This document shows positions 1-7,939 of a stretch of DNA of 9,453 nt, in pieces (the stretch's first letter is position 1; the number at the start of each line of letters is the position of its first letter). The stretch lies in contig JAJYSO010000036.1 in the NCBI GenBank assembly GCA_021793535.1, positions 1-9,453 of the forward strand. The letters run 5' to 3'. A model generated the notes under the pieces. The model was not told the origin of the DNA and searched no databases. It saw nothing but the letters and a program-made list of their open reading frames with translations. The translations under genes and the position numbers were made by a program. Origin of the DNA: Bacteroidota bacterium (lineage in GTDB: Bacteria; Bacteroidota; Bacteroidia; Flavobacteriales; Flavobacteriaceae).

Positions 1-3000
1 TTTAAAAGTGTCGAAATCCACCGAGTAACTCAACCCTATACCTTGCGTATACCCCAATTCTTCTCCTATGTATTGGATATCGCTTTCCCGATTAAAAATC
101 TTGGCGCGTAGGGTGCCGGATTCATTGAGCAGGATCTCCACCTCCAAGTCTCCTACCACAACCGAACGGGTCAGCCCTCCCAACGGCACTCCTACTTTAC
201 CGTTAATTAGAATGCGATCACTTACATTGGTCGAAAGCGTCACCCCTACCCGATCTGAAATATCTTGATCCGGGGTACGGTTTCCCTTAGTATAATCCAC
301 ACCCACTTGAAAAACATCGTCATCACTAGACAAAATATCATTGAAAATACCCGTGGCTCGTTCCAACAGAATATTTTCCGGATGCGCGGTATTTCCCGGA
401 CCAGTTTCATTGTAAAAACTGTTTTGGGTAATCAAAGATAAGGCTTGAAGCTCTGTATTCTTCCGATCGCTAATGCGGTATTGAAGTTCCGATTTGACCA
501 CCGAAGACAAATTCGGGTATTCCAATTCAAAATTCACGTCAATATTTGACAACAGTCCGCTCAGATCAATGTACACCTCAATAGGGATGTTGCGATTAAT
601 GGTAGGGTTTTCCAACAGCGATGCCGGGTTAGCTTCCGCTCTATACACCGCACGTACATTCAAATTGGCTTGAAGGGGGTTCCCATCCCACACGACCGTT
701 CCGCCGGATTCCACCTTAAACTCTTTTTCGACCAAGCCAGCATAACGAAAATCATAAATGCCTTCCTTTACCCGAAATTCCCCCCACATGTTAAAACGGC
801 CATTGGTATTGATATCCATGACTAGGGTTCCCGCTCCTCTTCCCTTGAGCTTACTTCCCGTTTTCTGATCGACAACAATCTCAATGGCTGCCTTGTCGTT
901 CACATTCAAATCAAAATTCAATTCAAGCCCTTTTAAGGGCTTTATAAAAATCCCTTTCCCTTCTTCTTTGGCCTCCTTATCATCTGCAGTTAGAAAATAA
1001 ATGTAATTGTTGCTGGCAATAGACTCTGCATCGCTCAGCGGGATGATAAATTGCGTACCCTTTTCAGAGCTAGCGGTCGCATCGATAACCAGCTCGTCAA
1101 ATGGCCCGTGAAAGCGCGCCTTCCCACTGATAAACGCGGTCCCATAATACAGTGCATCTTCGCTGTATTGCGTATCCAAAACCAACAATCGCTCTGGAGC
1201 CGATAGGTCCAAATCCATCTCCCAATCCCGAAAATTATGATGCGTAATCGTCCCATCGATCTGTCCGGTGGTATGGTATTGGGTATCCTCGAATTCAACC
1301 TGGTCAAAGTAAAATTCTTGGTTTCTCAATTTGACAATGGCATTTTCCTCAAAGGCCAAGTCCACATTCAAATACGGGATCTTCAGCCCGCTGTCGTTTA
1401 ATTTCAACACTCCATCCACAGAAGGTTTGCGCAAACTGCCATTAATTTTTGCTTGTCCGGTAGCAACCCCTCGGATATCGGTAATCACATCCTTCCCAAA
1501 GGCATTGAGCAGGGCCACATTAAAACCGTTCAATCCCAAATCCACATCAATCACAGGATGCTCTCGATCCACATTGATCCGCCCCTCTGCTTCCAAGTAC
1601 TTATTTTTTTCATCGCGTAACAGGGCTTTTACAGAATACGAAGTCAAGGACTGATTCCCGATAATATCCAAATCCAAATCCCCATAGGAGAGATCGTTTA
1701 CCTGCAAATCCTTCACCCTTAGATCCGATCCCGGATAATAAATCCCATTCTTTTGATTGATCTCAATCCCTCCATTTACCACCCCTTCAAAGTCCATATC
1801 ATCAATATAGGGTATAATTTTGCCCAGATCTATATCCGAGAAACTCAATTGATAATCCCGATTGTAATTATTATAACGACTCCCGACAAAAGCAATTTTT
1901 TGCTGTGCGTATTCCAAGGTAAGGGTATCGGTTTTTATCCGTTCGAAATCGTCATCAAAAACTATTTCCTGCCGTTTGTGTTCCCGATTCAAATACCAGT
2001 CCCGATCTTTAAAGTGCAACTGTGAAGGCAACAGTCCCACTACAAAAGCATTGTCTTTATTGACGGTATGAAACAGTCGGATATCGAACTTGTCCTTGTC
2101 TTCTTTTCCACCGATCATTTTGGTATCGATAAAAAGCGTGTCCTTTTCGCGCTTGCTGGTCAACTTAAGCGCCGACATCCGGTAAGCTTCCGAAACAAAT
2201 TCATCCACATTGACAAAAGTGTTGGAATCCGGGTTGCTGTTGTCTATTTTGACATCGACGTTTTTAAACTTGGCGTTCAATATACTGATCTCCGGGGAAT
2301 CAAAATCAATCTTTATGGTCGAGTTGCTCGACCGCACGCTCCCCATAAAGGTAGTGTTAGGCGAAAGGCTGATGTCAGGAAAAAGGGCCTCGACGACCTT
2401 ATTGTGAATAACCACATCAAAGTTAAGATACTGGTTCTGCTCAATTTCCACAGGTTTATAGTTGGAGTACAAGCTTCCCACCGCATTTTTTACCAAATCA
2501 GGAACTTGCTTCAACAAAAAATAGCCTTCGAACTTCCCGTTGACAATATCTGGAGAATTGACGGTGATTCGTCTAACGACTCCGTTAAACGAAGAATTAA
2601 TACTCAATTTATCAAAAGTGTACCTCCCTTTCCTATTGGTATAAGAGGCATCTTCCAACTGTATTGTTCCCACCACATCATCAAGGTTTTGACCCTCCAT
2701 CTTCATATTCACCCCTCCTTTAAAGGTAACAGTGGAATCCTTTTTTATAAAATGGGTCTTGTACAAATCCACATACTCCACCCGAGCTTTAAAATCATAA
2801 TTATTTTTATGTCCGGATACATCCGCCATACCGTCAAAACTCATTTGAAAATTGGGATCGAGGCTCACCACCTGCCCAATAAATATAGGGGTATGGAGTT
2901 CTCCGTTGACCTGTATATCCTGGTATTCATAACCCTTGTATTCGAGTTTAGAAAACTTCCCTTCCACATGGGTATTGACCTCTTCCCGCGTAAACCCTTT

Positions 3001-4320
3001 TCCATCCACCTTGAATTTAAAATCGGCCTTCCCCACCTGCGGGTTATCCAATAAGCGCCCAAAATCAAAATCCTCAAAAGCCAAATCCCCTGTATACAGT
3101 TCACTTCCCTTTTGCGTCAAGTTGGTCAGCTCCACATCCAAATCAGCCAGTCCCATTTCCGACAATATTTTTGCTTTCACTCCAACCCGATCCCCGCCCG
3201 AGGTGGAAACCTTTCCGACCAATTTAGGGTTCCCCAATCGCTCTAAGTATTCTGGTAGGCTCTGTATCAAATGTCCCGGCAATAGGTGCACCAAATCCGA
3301 ATAATTGGTCTCCAGATTTCTAAAATCACCTTCTAAATTAAAGCGTCCCTCTCCAAAAATATGCTGAATATGCAATTGTCCATCGATGGCCGTATGCGAC
3401 ATCCCGTTTAAGGTAAAATCACGAAATTCAAAATCGTTGAGTACCCCGCGCATCCGGCCTTGAAAATTCAACACCTGATGATTTCCAAACGGACTGTAGA
3501 ATTTTTTAAGATCTGTGGTGGACACCTGAGCTTCTACAAAATCGGCTTCCACACGCACAGTATTTTCAAAATCCCTCATCGTGTCTTTATATAAAAAATG
3601 AATCTGGCCTTTAATACGGGAATGCGCAGTGGTCAAACTAAACGCATCAAATTTCATCGCGTCATCGCGCAACTTAAAAACGGTGCTCAAATTTTCTATT
3701 TTTACTCCTCGTCTTTCTTGCGCGGTAATGCGGTTAATATCAACGGTCAAATCCGCCCCTTGAATCACAAAGTTTGAAACATCCACGTTCAAACTGTCCA
3801 AGTCCACAATATCCGGATACTTCCCTTGAAAATCCACAAAGCTAAATTGGCTATCAATGGCATTGATATGTGAAAAACTGATTCGAGGAGGGATTTCTTT
3901 AGGGCTTTCATTTTCCAATTTATCTAGGAAAATCCCAAAGCTATCTTTATCATCGCCTATATAGCGTTTTAGTCTAAAGGTCAGGTTCTGTGCAGTGACA
4001 TTCCCAAAGTCAATATTGTTTCCTTCCACAATACCCGGAATATTCACCAGTGAAGTTTTAAGGGATTCTGAAGCGATCAGCGTGTCTTGATGATGATCGG
4101 CAATATACACCCCCTTGGCATTGACCTTAAAGTCAAAGGTGATGCTGATCCGATCAATTTTGATATTTGTTCCCAGCTCCGTGTTGATATAGGTCATTGC
4201 ACGCTGTGCTAACTGCGTTTGAACAAAAGGAATGTTTAGCGATAAAATGGCCACGAGGAACAACAGGACCAAGACCATGACTATTTTTCCCAGTATTTTG
4301 ACGACCCTTTTGATGTGCAC
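1..4320 (-). CDS. tamB: TamB-family translocation/assembly module protein, C-terminus beyond window
   Basis: Large envelope protein anchored in the inner membrane and spanning the periplasm. In this family it works with an Omp85-type outer-membrane partner in outer-membrane protein assembly or lipid transport. I read the frame triplet by triplet: it is open for 1440 codons from the left edge to a TAA at 4327-4329. No ATG lies between that stop and the membrane helix, so I chose GTG at 4318-4320; it gives VHIKRVVKILGK followed by a hydrophobic anchor at about residues 9-30 and then the typical NIPFVQTQLAQRA. An ATG at residue 15 would cut into the helix. The long middle is rich in alternating beta-type sequence, as expected for the family's extended groove. 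The C-terminal TamB (DUF490) domain is clear: SGGTVVWDGNPLQANL at 1205-1220, then GEELGYTQGIGLSYSVDFD near 1419-1437. Only a short tail, probably tens of residues, should be missing. It is divergent from tsaD. No frameshift is seen. Confidence 0.95.
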   Translation of the reverse strand, partial: MHIKRVVKILGKIVMVLVLLFLVAILSLNIPFVQTQLAQRAMTYINTELGTNIKIDRISITFDFKVNAKGVYIADHHQDTLIASESLKTSLVNIPGIVEGNNIDFGNVTAQNLTFRLKRYIGDDKDSFGIFLDKLENESPKEIPPRISFSHINAIDSQFSFVDFQGKYPDIVDLDSLNVDVSNFVIQGADLTVDINRITAQERRGVKIENLSTVFKLRDDAMKFDAFSLTTAHSRIKGQIHFLYKDTMRDFENTVRVEADFVEAQVSTTDLKKFYSPFGNHQVLNFQGRMRGVLNDFEFRDFTLNGMSHTAIDGQLHIQHIFGEGRFNLEGDFRNLETNYSDLVHLLPGHLIQSLPEYLERLGNPKLVGKVSTSGGDRVGVKAKILSEMGLADLDVELTNLTQKGSELYTGDLAFEDFDFGRLLDNPQVGKADFKFKVDGKGFTREEVNTHVEGKFSKLEYKGYEYQDIQVNGELHTPIFIGQVVSLDPNFQMSFDGMADVSGHKNNYDFKARVEYVDLYKTHFIKKDSTVTFKGGVNMKMEGQNLDDVVGTIQLEDASYTNRKGRYTFDKLSINSSFNGVVRRITVNSPDIVNGKFEGYFLLKQVPDLVKNAVGSLYSNYKPVEIEQNQYLNFDVVIHNKVVEALFPDISLSPNTTFMGSVRSSNSTIKIDFDSPEISILNAKFKNVDVKIDNSNPDSNTFVNVDEFVSEAYRMSALKLTSKREKDTLFIDTKMIGGKEDKDKFDIRLFHTVNKDNAFVVGLLPSQLHFKDRDWYLNREHKRQEIVFDDDFERIKTDTLTLEYAQQKIAFVGSRYNNYNRDYQLSFSDIDLGKIIPYIDDMDFEGVVNGGIEINQKNGIYYPGSDLRVKDLQVNDLSYGDLDLDIIGNQSLTSYSVKALLRDEKNKYLEAEGRINVDREHPVIDVDLGLNGFNVALLNAFGKDVITDIRGVATGQAKINGSLRKPSVDGVLKLNDSGLKIPYLNVDLAFEENAIVKLRNQEFYFDQVEFEDTQYHTTGQIDGTITHHNFRDWEMDLDLSAPERLLVLDTQYSEDALYYGTAFISGKARFHGPFDELVIDATASSEKGTQFIIPLSDAESIASNNYIYFLTADDKEAKEEGKGIFIKPLKGLELNFDLNVNDKAAIEIVVDQKTGSKLKGRGAGTLVMDINTNGRFNMWGEFRVKEGIYDFRYAGLVEKEFKVESGGTVVWDGNPLQANLNVRAVYRAEANPASLLENPTINRNIPIEVYIDLSGLLSNIDVNFELEYPNLSSVVKSELQYRISDRKNTELQALSLITQNSFYNETGPGNTAHPENILLERATGIFNDILSSDDDVFQVGVDYTKGNRTPDQDISDRVGVTLSTNVSDRILINGKVGVPLGGLTRSVVVGDLEVEILLNESGTLRAKIFNRESDIQYIGEELGYTQGIGLSYSVDFDTFK

Positions 4321-4380
4321 TAGCTTTTAACGGAGGTTAAAAATAAAATCTTCAATAATCAGATATACAATGAATAGTAT

Positions 4381-4388
4381 TAATTTTG
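4381..4388 (+). promoter_or_regulatory. Putative Bacteroidota -7 promoter box upstream of tsaD
   Basis: TAATTTTG matches the Bacteroidota -7 consensus TAnnTTTG exactly. It lies 55 bp before the tsaD start, which would leave a leader of roughly 45-50 nt. I see no good TTTG -33 box at the usual 17-23 bp spacing, so the call rests on one box. It is the only exact match in the tamB-tsaD spacer on the plus strand. Confidence 0.45.
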
Positions 4389-4408
4389 TGGAACAGACAA
4401 AAATAAAC

Positions 4409-4422
4409 ATCCCGGTCGGGAT
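4409..4422. repeat. Short perfect inverted repeat in tsaD leader
   Basis: ATCCCG and CGGGAT flank a 2-base centre (GT), giving a perfect 6-bp inverted repeat. It lies between the putative -7 box and the TTG start of tsaD, 21 bp before that start. It could be a small operator or a mini-hairpin in the leader (ATCCC/GGGAT with a GGTC loop). A 14-bp site like this can arise by chance, so its function is unproven. Confidence 0.3.
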
Positions 4423-4443
4423 AAAATACAAATTTCAAGCCAA

Positions 4444-5460
4444 TTGAACAATTCTGACAAAATCTATATTCTCGGCATTGAATCTTCCTGTGACGATACA
4501 GCGGCAGCTGTTTTGTGTGAAGACGTTATTCTCAGTAATATCGTGGCCACACAAGAAGTCCACAAAAAATACGGAGGAGTGGTTCCCGAGATTGCCTCCA
4601 GGGCACATCAACAAAACATCGTTCCAGTCGTACACCAAGCCTTGGCAGAGGCAGGTGTGGATAAATCCCAACTCAAAGCGGTGGCTTTTACGCGGGGTCC
4701 CGGTCTGATGGGGTCTCTGCTGGTCGGCACCTCTTTTGCCAAATCATTGGCCATGGGCTTGGCCATCCCCTTGATTGAAGTCAACCATATGCAAGGGCAT
4801 TTATTGGCACATTTTATAACAGAATCCGGGTATGAGAAACCCGCCTTTCCTTTTTTAGGGCTCACCATTAGTGGAGGGCATACCCAAATCGTTTTGGTCA
4901 GGGATTATTTTGATATGCAAGTCATTGGAAAAACCTTGGATGACGCCGTCGGAGAAGCTTTTGACAAATGTGGTAAGATGATGGGGCTTCCTTACCCAGC
5001 CGGTCCTTTAATCGACAAATATGCTAAAGAAGGGGATCCTACAGCTTTTAAATTTGCTAAACCCAAGGTAAAAGGATTAGACTTCAGCTTCAGCGGCCTA
5101 AAAACCTCTGTGCTGTATTTCTTGGAGAAAGAAAAAGCCAAAAACTCCAATTTCTGTGTGGAGAATCGAAATGACTTATGTGCCTCCTTTCAGAAAACCG
5201 TGGTCGATATCTTAATGGACAAGCTACAGAAAGCCGTCCGACAAACCGGCATTCGTGAAATTGCCATCGGAGGAGGAGTCTCCGCGAATACAGGAATACG
5301 TCAGGCACTCACTCATCATGAGGGTTGGATCACGCACATTCCAAAATTTGAATACACCACGGACAACGCTGCGATGATCGGAATAGTGGGATACCTAAAA
5401 TACATCCGAAAGGAATTCAGTGATGTAAGCACAGCTGCCAAAGCCCGTTATACCTTTTAA
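4444..5460 (+). CDS. tsaD: tRNA N6-adenosine threonylcarbamoyltransferase TsaD
   Basis: Cytoplasmic enzyme of the Kae1/Qri7/TsaD family. It transfers threonylcarbamoyl from TC-AMP to A37 of ANN-reading tRNAs (t6A), together with TsaB and TsaE; TsaC makes the TC-AMP. At 338 residues it is full length. Visible motifs are the ASKHA nucleotide-fold opening GIESSCDDT (11-19), metal-binding HMQGH (115-119), SGGHTQ (143-148), IGGGVSAN (275-282) and TDNAAMI (306-312, with the metal-ligand Asp). The start is TTG: the in-frame sequence upstream runs to a TAA at 4381-4383 with no ATG, GTG or TTG, and the next in-frame ATG is at residue 89, inside the fold. TTG also sits where relatives begin, a few codons before IYILGIESS. 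No Shine-Dalgarno is visible. rsmE starts one base after the stop, so the two genes are probably co-transcribed and translationally coupled. Confidence 0.97.
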   Translation: MNNSDKIYILGIESSCDDTAAAVLCEDVILSNIVATQEVHKKYGGVVPEIASRAHQQNIVPVVHQALAEAGVDKSQLKAVAFTRGPGLMGSLLVGTSFAKSLAMGLAIPLIEVNHMQGHLLAHFITESGYEKPAFPFLGLTISGGHTQIVLVRDYFDMQVIGKTLDDAVGEAFDKCGKMMGLPYPAGPLIDKYAKEGDPTAFKFAKPKVKGLDFSFSGLKTSVLYFLEKEKAKNSNFCVENRNDLCASFQKTVVDILMDKLQKAVRQTGIREIAIGGGVSANTGIRQALTHHEGWITHIPKFEYTTDNAAMIGIVGYLKYIRKEFSDVSTAAKARYTF

Positions 5461-5461
5461 C

Positions 5462-6166
5462 ATGCAATTATTTTATACCCCCTCATTAACCCCGGAATCC
5501 CAAAGTTTTGTCTTTGACAAAAAGGAAAGTGCCCATATTGTCAAAGTCCTGCGCAAATCAGCAGGAGAAACCCTGCAAGTTACCAACGGGAAAGGGAATC
5601 TATTCACCGCGCAAATCACCACAGCCAACCCCAATCGATGTGCTGTTGAAATGGTGGCTTGTCAAACCCTCCCTCCGCTTCCCTACACCTTGCATATGGC
5701 CGTAGCACCCACCAAGAGAAATGAACGCATGGAATGGTTTTTAGAAAAAGCCACTGAAATCGGCATTACTGAAATCACCCCCTTGATCTGTGCGCGAAGT
5801 GAACGCAAAAAGATAAACCTAAAGCGCTATCAGCGCATCCTGCAAAGCGCCATGAAGCAATCTCTTCAAGTGTATCTCCCTAAGCTAAATGAGCCTGTGG
5901 ACTACGCTCTATTCCTCGCCCAAAACAGCGGCGAGCAAAAGTTTATTGCCCACTGCGAAGACACGCAAAAAAAACCGTTTAAAGACGCCATTCAGCCGGA
6001 GCTCCCCCTGGTTATCCTCATTGGCCCGGAAGGCGATTTTTCACCCGAGGAAATCGAGGCTGCCCTGCAACATCAATACCGCCCCGTCAGCTTGGGGGCA
6101 CATCGTTTACGAACCGAAACGGCAGCGCTTGCCGCCTGCCATACCGTCTCACTATTCCTCGGGTAA
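5462..6166 (+). CDS. rsmE: 16S rRNA (uracil(1498)-N(3))-methyltransferase RsmE
   Basis: SPOUT-class enzyme that uses S-adenosylmethionine to methylate N3 of U1498 in 16S rRNA, near the decoding site of the assembled 30S subunit. At 234 residues it has normal family length. The N-terminal PUA-like RNA-binding domain covers about residues 1-70 (SAHIVKVLRKSAGE at 23-36). The SPOUT catalytic domain follows, with EKATEIGITEITPL (95-108), CARSERKK (110-117), the SAM-binding-knot loop IGPEGDFSPEE (187-197) and the C-terminal LGAHRLRTETAALAA (211-225). The ATG lies one base after the tsaD stop, so the pair is almost certainly co-transcribed. The sequence contains a run of eight A bases near 5967-5974, but the frame is intact. 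Confidence 0.96.
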   Translation: MQLFYTPSLTPESQSFVFDKKESAHIVKVLRKSAGETLQVTNGKGNLFTAQITTANPNRCAVEMVACQTLPPLPYTLHMAVAPTKRNERMEWFLEKATEIGITEITPLICARSERKKINLKRYQRILQSAMKQSLQVYLPKLNEPVDYALFLAQNSGEQKFIAHCEDTQKKPFKDAIQPELPLVILIGPEGDFSPEEIEAALQHQYRPVSLGAHRLRTETAALAACHTVSLFLG

Positions 6167-6168
6167 GA

Positions 6169-6200
6169 TCTGTCCATTCAACCGGTTTTCTCTATATTTG
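6169..6200 (+). promoter_or_regulatory. Putative promoter of the decarboxylase gene
   Basis: TATATTTG at 6193-6200 is an exact match to the Bacteroidota -7 box TAnnTTTG. TCTG at 6169-6172, one base off the -33 TTTG, precedes it by 20 bp, within the usual 17-23. The predicted transcript would start roughly 10-15 nt before the ATG at 6218. This suggests the decarboxylase can be transcribed apart from tsaD-rsmE, although read-through is also likely across the 51-bp gap. Confidence 0.45.
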
Positions 6201-6217
6201 TCCAAAGTCACAACACC

Positions 6218-7294
6218 ATGCTTTTCTCCAGGTTTATCCCGTTAACAACAAAAAAAAAATTAGTCGCCGGTCAATTTTCAAGCCGTGCTCCGAGCAACAT
6301 TGCCCTGATTAAATATTGGGGCAAATATGGCATTCAGCTCCCTAAAAATGCTTCCCTTAGCTTCAGCCTTTCTCAATGCTCGACCCAAACCACGCTGGCC
6401 TACACCCCGCATCAACATTCCACAATAGACTTTGAGGTTTTTTTCGAAAAGCGCAGCGCACCCGAATTCAAGCCCAAGATCGAAACCTTCTTCAAGCGCG
6501 TTCTACCGTACGCTCCCTATCTAAAGGACTATCACTTTACAATCCACACGACCAATACCTTCCCCCACAGCAGTGGGATTGCCTCCTCCGCAAGCGGAAT
6601 GGCAGCACTATCCCTTTGTGTCCTTCAAATGGAAAAGGCACTTTACCCGGAAATGACTACCGATTATTTTTATAAAAAGGCGAGTTTCCTAGCGCGATTA
6701 GGGTCCGGAAGTGCTGCAAGAAGCATCTCTGGCCCCGTGATGATTTGGGGAAAACATCCGAGAATTAAGGGCAGTTGCGAAGAACTGGCCATCGCAAATC
6801 CTTTTCAAATGCATCCCTTTTTCGAAAATTATCAAGACACTATTCTCATTGTGGACAAAGGGCAAAAGAAGGTGAGCAGCACCCTGGGGCACGATTTGAT
6901 GAACAATCATCCCTTTGCTCAACGCCGATTCGAACAAGCAGCCGTCAACATTCTTGAGCTGATTCATTTCCTGACCACCGGAGATGCAGAAGGCTTTATC
7001 GAACTGGTAGAAAGCGAAGCCCTCACCTTACACGCCATGATGATGACCAGCCGTCCCTATTACCTGTTGATGAAGCCGCAAACTTTACAGATCATCGAAG
7101 CGATATGGGATTATCGTCAAACCACAGGTCAATCCCTTTGTTTTACGTTGGATGCCGGGGCTAATGTACACCTGCTTTATCCCAAAAGCGAGCGTAAAAA
7201 AACCATGGCCTTTATTAAAGACCATCTGTCTACCTACTGCCAACACGGAGCATATATTTGCGATCAGGTGGGCAAAGGAGCTGTTCTACTCTAG
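6218..7294 (+). CDS. mvaD: Diphosphomevalonate decarboxylase (GHMP kinase superfamily)
   Basis: Cytoplasmic enzyme that decarboxylates mevalonate 5-diphosphate to isopentenyl diphosphate using ATP, the last step of the mevalonate route to isoprenoids (quinone tails, carotenoids, undecaprenyl carrier). It has 358 residues, near the usual length. Motifs: SNIALIKYWGK (26-36), which defines the decarboxylase family; the GHMP phosphate-binding loop PHSSGIASSASG (116-127); GSGSAARSISGP (162-173); and the catalytic-Asp segment TLDAGANVHLLYP (310-322). The last has Ala where yeast and staphylococcal enzymes have Pro (DAGPN); I believe this is common in Bacteroidota. ATG 6218 is the only ATG before the conserved core. 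A run of ten A bases (6250-6259) encodes T11-K14 and is a possible slippage site. Mevalonate kinase and phosphomevalonate kinase are not in the window. A phosphomevalonate or related substrate cannot be fully excluded. Confidence 0.92.
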   Translation: MLFSRFIPLTTKKKLVAGQFSSRAPSNIALIKYWGKYGIQLPKNASLSFSLSQCSTQTTLAYTPHQHSTIDFEVFFEKRSAPEFKPKIETFFKRVLPYAPYLKDYHFTIHTTNTFPHSSGIASSASGMAALSLCVLQMEKALYPEMTTDYFYKKASFLARLGSGSAARSISGPVMIWGKHPRIKGSCEELAIANPFQMHPFFENYQDTILIVDKGQKKVSSTLGHDLMNNHPFAQRRFEQAAVNILELIHFLTTGDAEGFIELVESEALTLHAMMMTSRPYYLLMKPQTLQIIEAIWDYRQTTGQSLCFTLDAGANVHLLYPKSERKKTMAFIKDHLSTYCQHGAYICDQVGKGAVLL

Positions 7295-7295
7295 A

Positions 7296-7487
7296 TCATT
7301 GTCCTCTAAAGTAAAATTTTAAAAACATCAGAAAACCCATAAAAATTAAAAATGCGATCAATACCACATAGCTGTTTTTAAAATACTCCCGGTTTCTTTT
7401 CTTATCGCCTCGATAGCTGTACACCATCAAAAAGACAAATAAGATTAAAGCTATTCCGGCAAAGATGAGCTGACCTTGACTAAACAT
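7296..7487 (-). CDS. Small two-helix membrane protein of unknown function
   Basis: A 63-residue protein with two predicted membrane helices, about residues 7-23 (LIFAGIALILFVFLMVY) and 40-59 (YVVLIAFLIFMGFLMFLKFY). They are joined by a strongly basic loop, SYRGDKKRNREYFKN. By the positive-inside rule the loop is cytoplasmic and both ends face the periplasm. I recall similar short proteins in flavobacteria but know no function and assign none. It converges on the decarboxylase gene with a single base between the stop codons, so the two transcripts must overlap at their 3' ends unless termination is very precise. A good candidate promoter lies upstream. The clean helix-loop-helix pattern and that promoter support a real gene despite its size. 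Confidence 0.75.
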   Translation of the reverse strand: MFSQGQLIFAGIALILFVFLMVYSYRGDKKRNREYFKNSYVVLIAFLIFMGFLMFLKFYFRGQ

Positions 7488-7504
7488 TTTTCCTTATTTT
7501 TCGA

Positions 7505-7538
7505 CAAAACTAATATATATAAGCATATGAAAAACAAA
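7505..7538 (-). promoter_or_regulatory. Putative promoter of the 63-residue membrane protein
   Basis: On the minus strand, TAGTTTTG (7512-7505) matches TAnnTTTG exactly. It is preceded by TTTG (7538-7535) at a spacing of 22 bp. This is the only site in the window where both boxes fit without a mismatch. Transcription would begin around 7495-7500, about 10 nt before the ATG at 7487. The -33 box lies inside the first codons of the divergent MazG-like gene. Confidence 0.5.
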
Positions 7539-7913
7539 ATTGAAGCGGTAAAAAAATTTCACACAGCCTTTGGTCTGGGTTATGCCACAAAACCCCTTGC
7601 AGACATTGGCCCTTCAAAAATAGCCCTGCGTTACAAACTCATGAAAGAAGAAAATGAAGAATACCTGCAAGCCGCCCAACAAAATGATCTTGTCGAAATC
7701 GCAGATGCTTTGGGTGATATGCTCTATGTATTATGCGGAACGATTATCGAGCACGGCATGCAAGACAAAATAGACGAAGTCTTTGCCGAAATTCAGCGCA
7801 GCAACATGAGTAAACTCGGAAAAGATGGTAAACCCATTTACCGTGAAGATGGCAAAGTAATGCGAGGAGCTGATTATTTTAAGCCGGATCTGGCCAAAAT
7901 CCTTCAACAATAA
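7527..7913 (+). CDS. MazG-like nucleoside triphosphate pyrophosphohydrolase
   Basis: A 128-residue all-alpha NTP pyrophosphohydrolase of the MazG/PRA-PH superfamily, closest in appearance to the short DR2231-like type. Such enzymes hydrolyse (d)NTPs to NMP and pyrophosphate, often clearing non-canonical or excess nucleotides; the exact substrate cannot be read from sequence. The metal-binding signature EExxE…ExxD is present: E41, E42, E44, E45 in KEENEEYL, then E57 and D60 in EIADALGD, with D64 after. The C-terminal block SNMSKLGKDGKPIYREDGK (92-110), followed by DYFKPDL, is typical of this subfamily in Bacteroidota. I chose ATG 7527. A TTG at 7476 would extend the protein by 17 residues, but it would overlap the divergent gene and its promoter, and the extension lacks family similarity. 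Not predicted to be in an operon with its neighbours. Confidence 0.88.
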   Translation: MKNKIEAVKKFHTAFGLGYATKPLADIGPSKIALRYKLMKEENEEYLQAAQQNDLVEIADALGDMLYVLCGTIIEHGMQDKIDEVFAEIQRSNMSKLGKDGKPIYREDGKVMRGADYFKPDLAKILQQ

Positions 7914-7939
7914 GTAAGTCTTTGAGCGCCGCTGTTTTT

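Noticed and set aside
2068..3054. A 328-codon plus-strand open frame opposite tamB
   Set aside because: It lies exactly in the antisense codon register of tamB, where long open frames are common because TTA, CTA and TCA codons are used rarely. Its product resembles no family and looks like reverse-strand TamB sequence.
2865..3104. Other short open frames within tamB on either strand (for example 1035-1307 minus, 1331-1654 plus, 1753-2025 plus, 2936-3304 plus)
   Set aside because: All lie inside the intact TamB frame, have no family features and no plausible start context.
4321..4400. Promoter for tamB on the minus strand
   Set aside because: The best -7 candidate, TATATCTG, has one mismatch and no -33 partner at a suitable distance, so it was not listed.
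7476..7526. N-terminal extension of the MazG-like gene from a TTG at 7476
   Set aside because: The extra 17 residues overlap the divergent 63-residue gene and its promoter, and the family begins at the ATG at 7527 (MKNKIEAVKKFHTAFGLG).
7925..7939. Possible intrinsic terminator after the MazG-like gene: AGC/GCT stem followed by five T
   Set aside because: A stem of three pairs is too weak. The T-run alone does not support a terminator.
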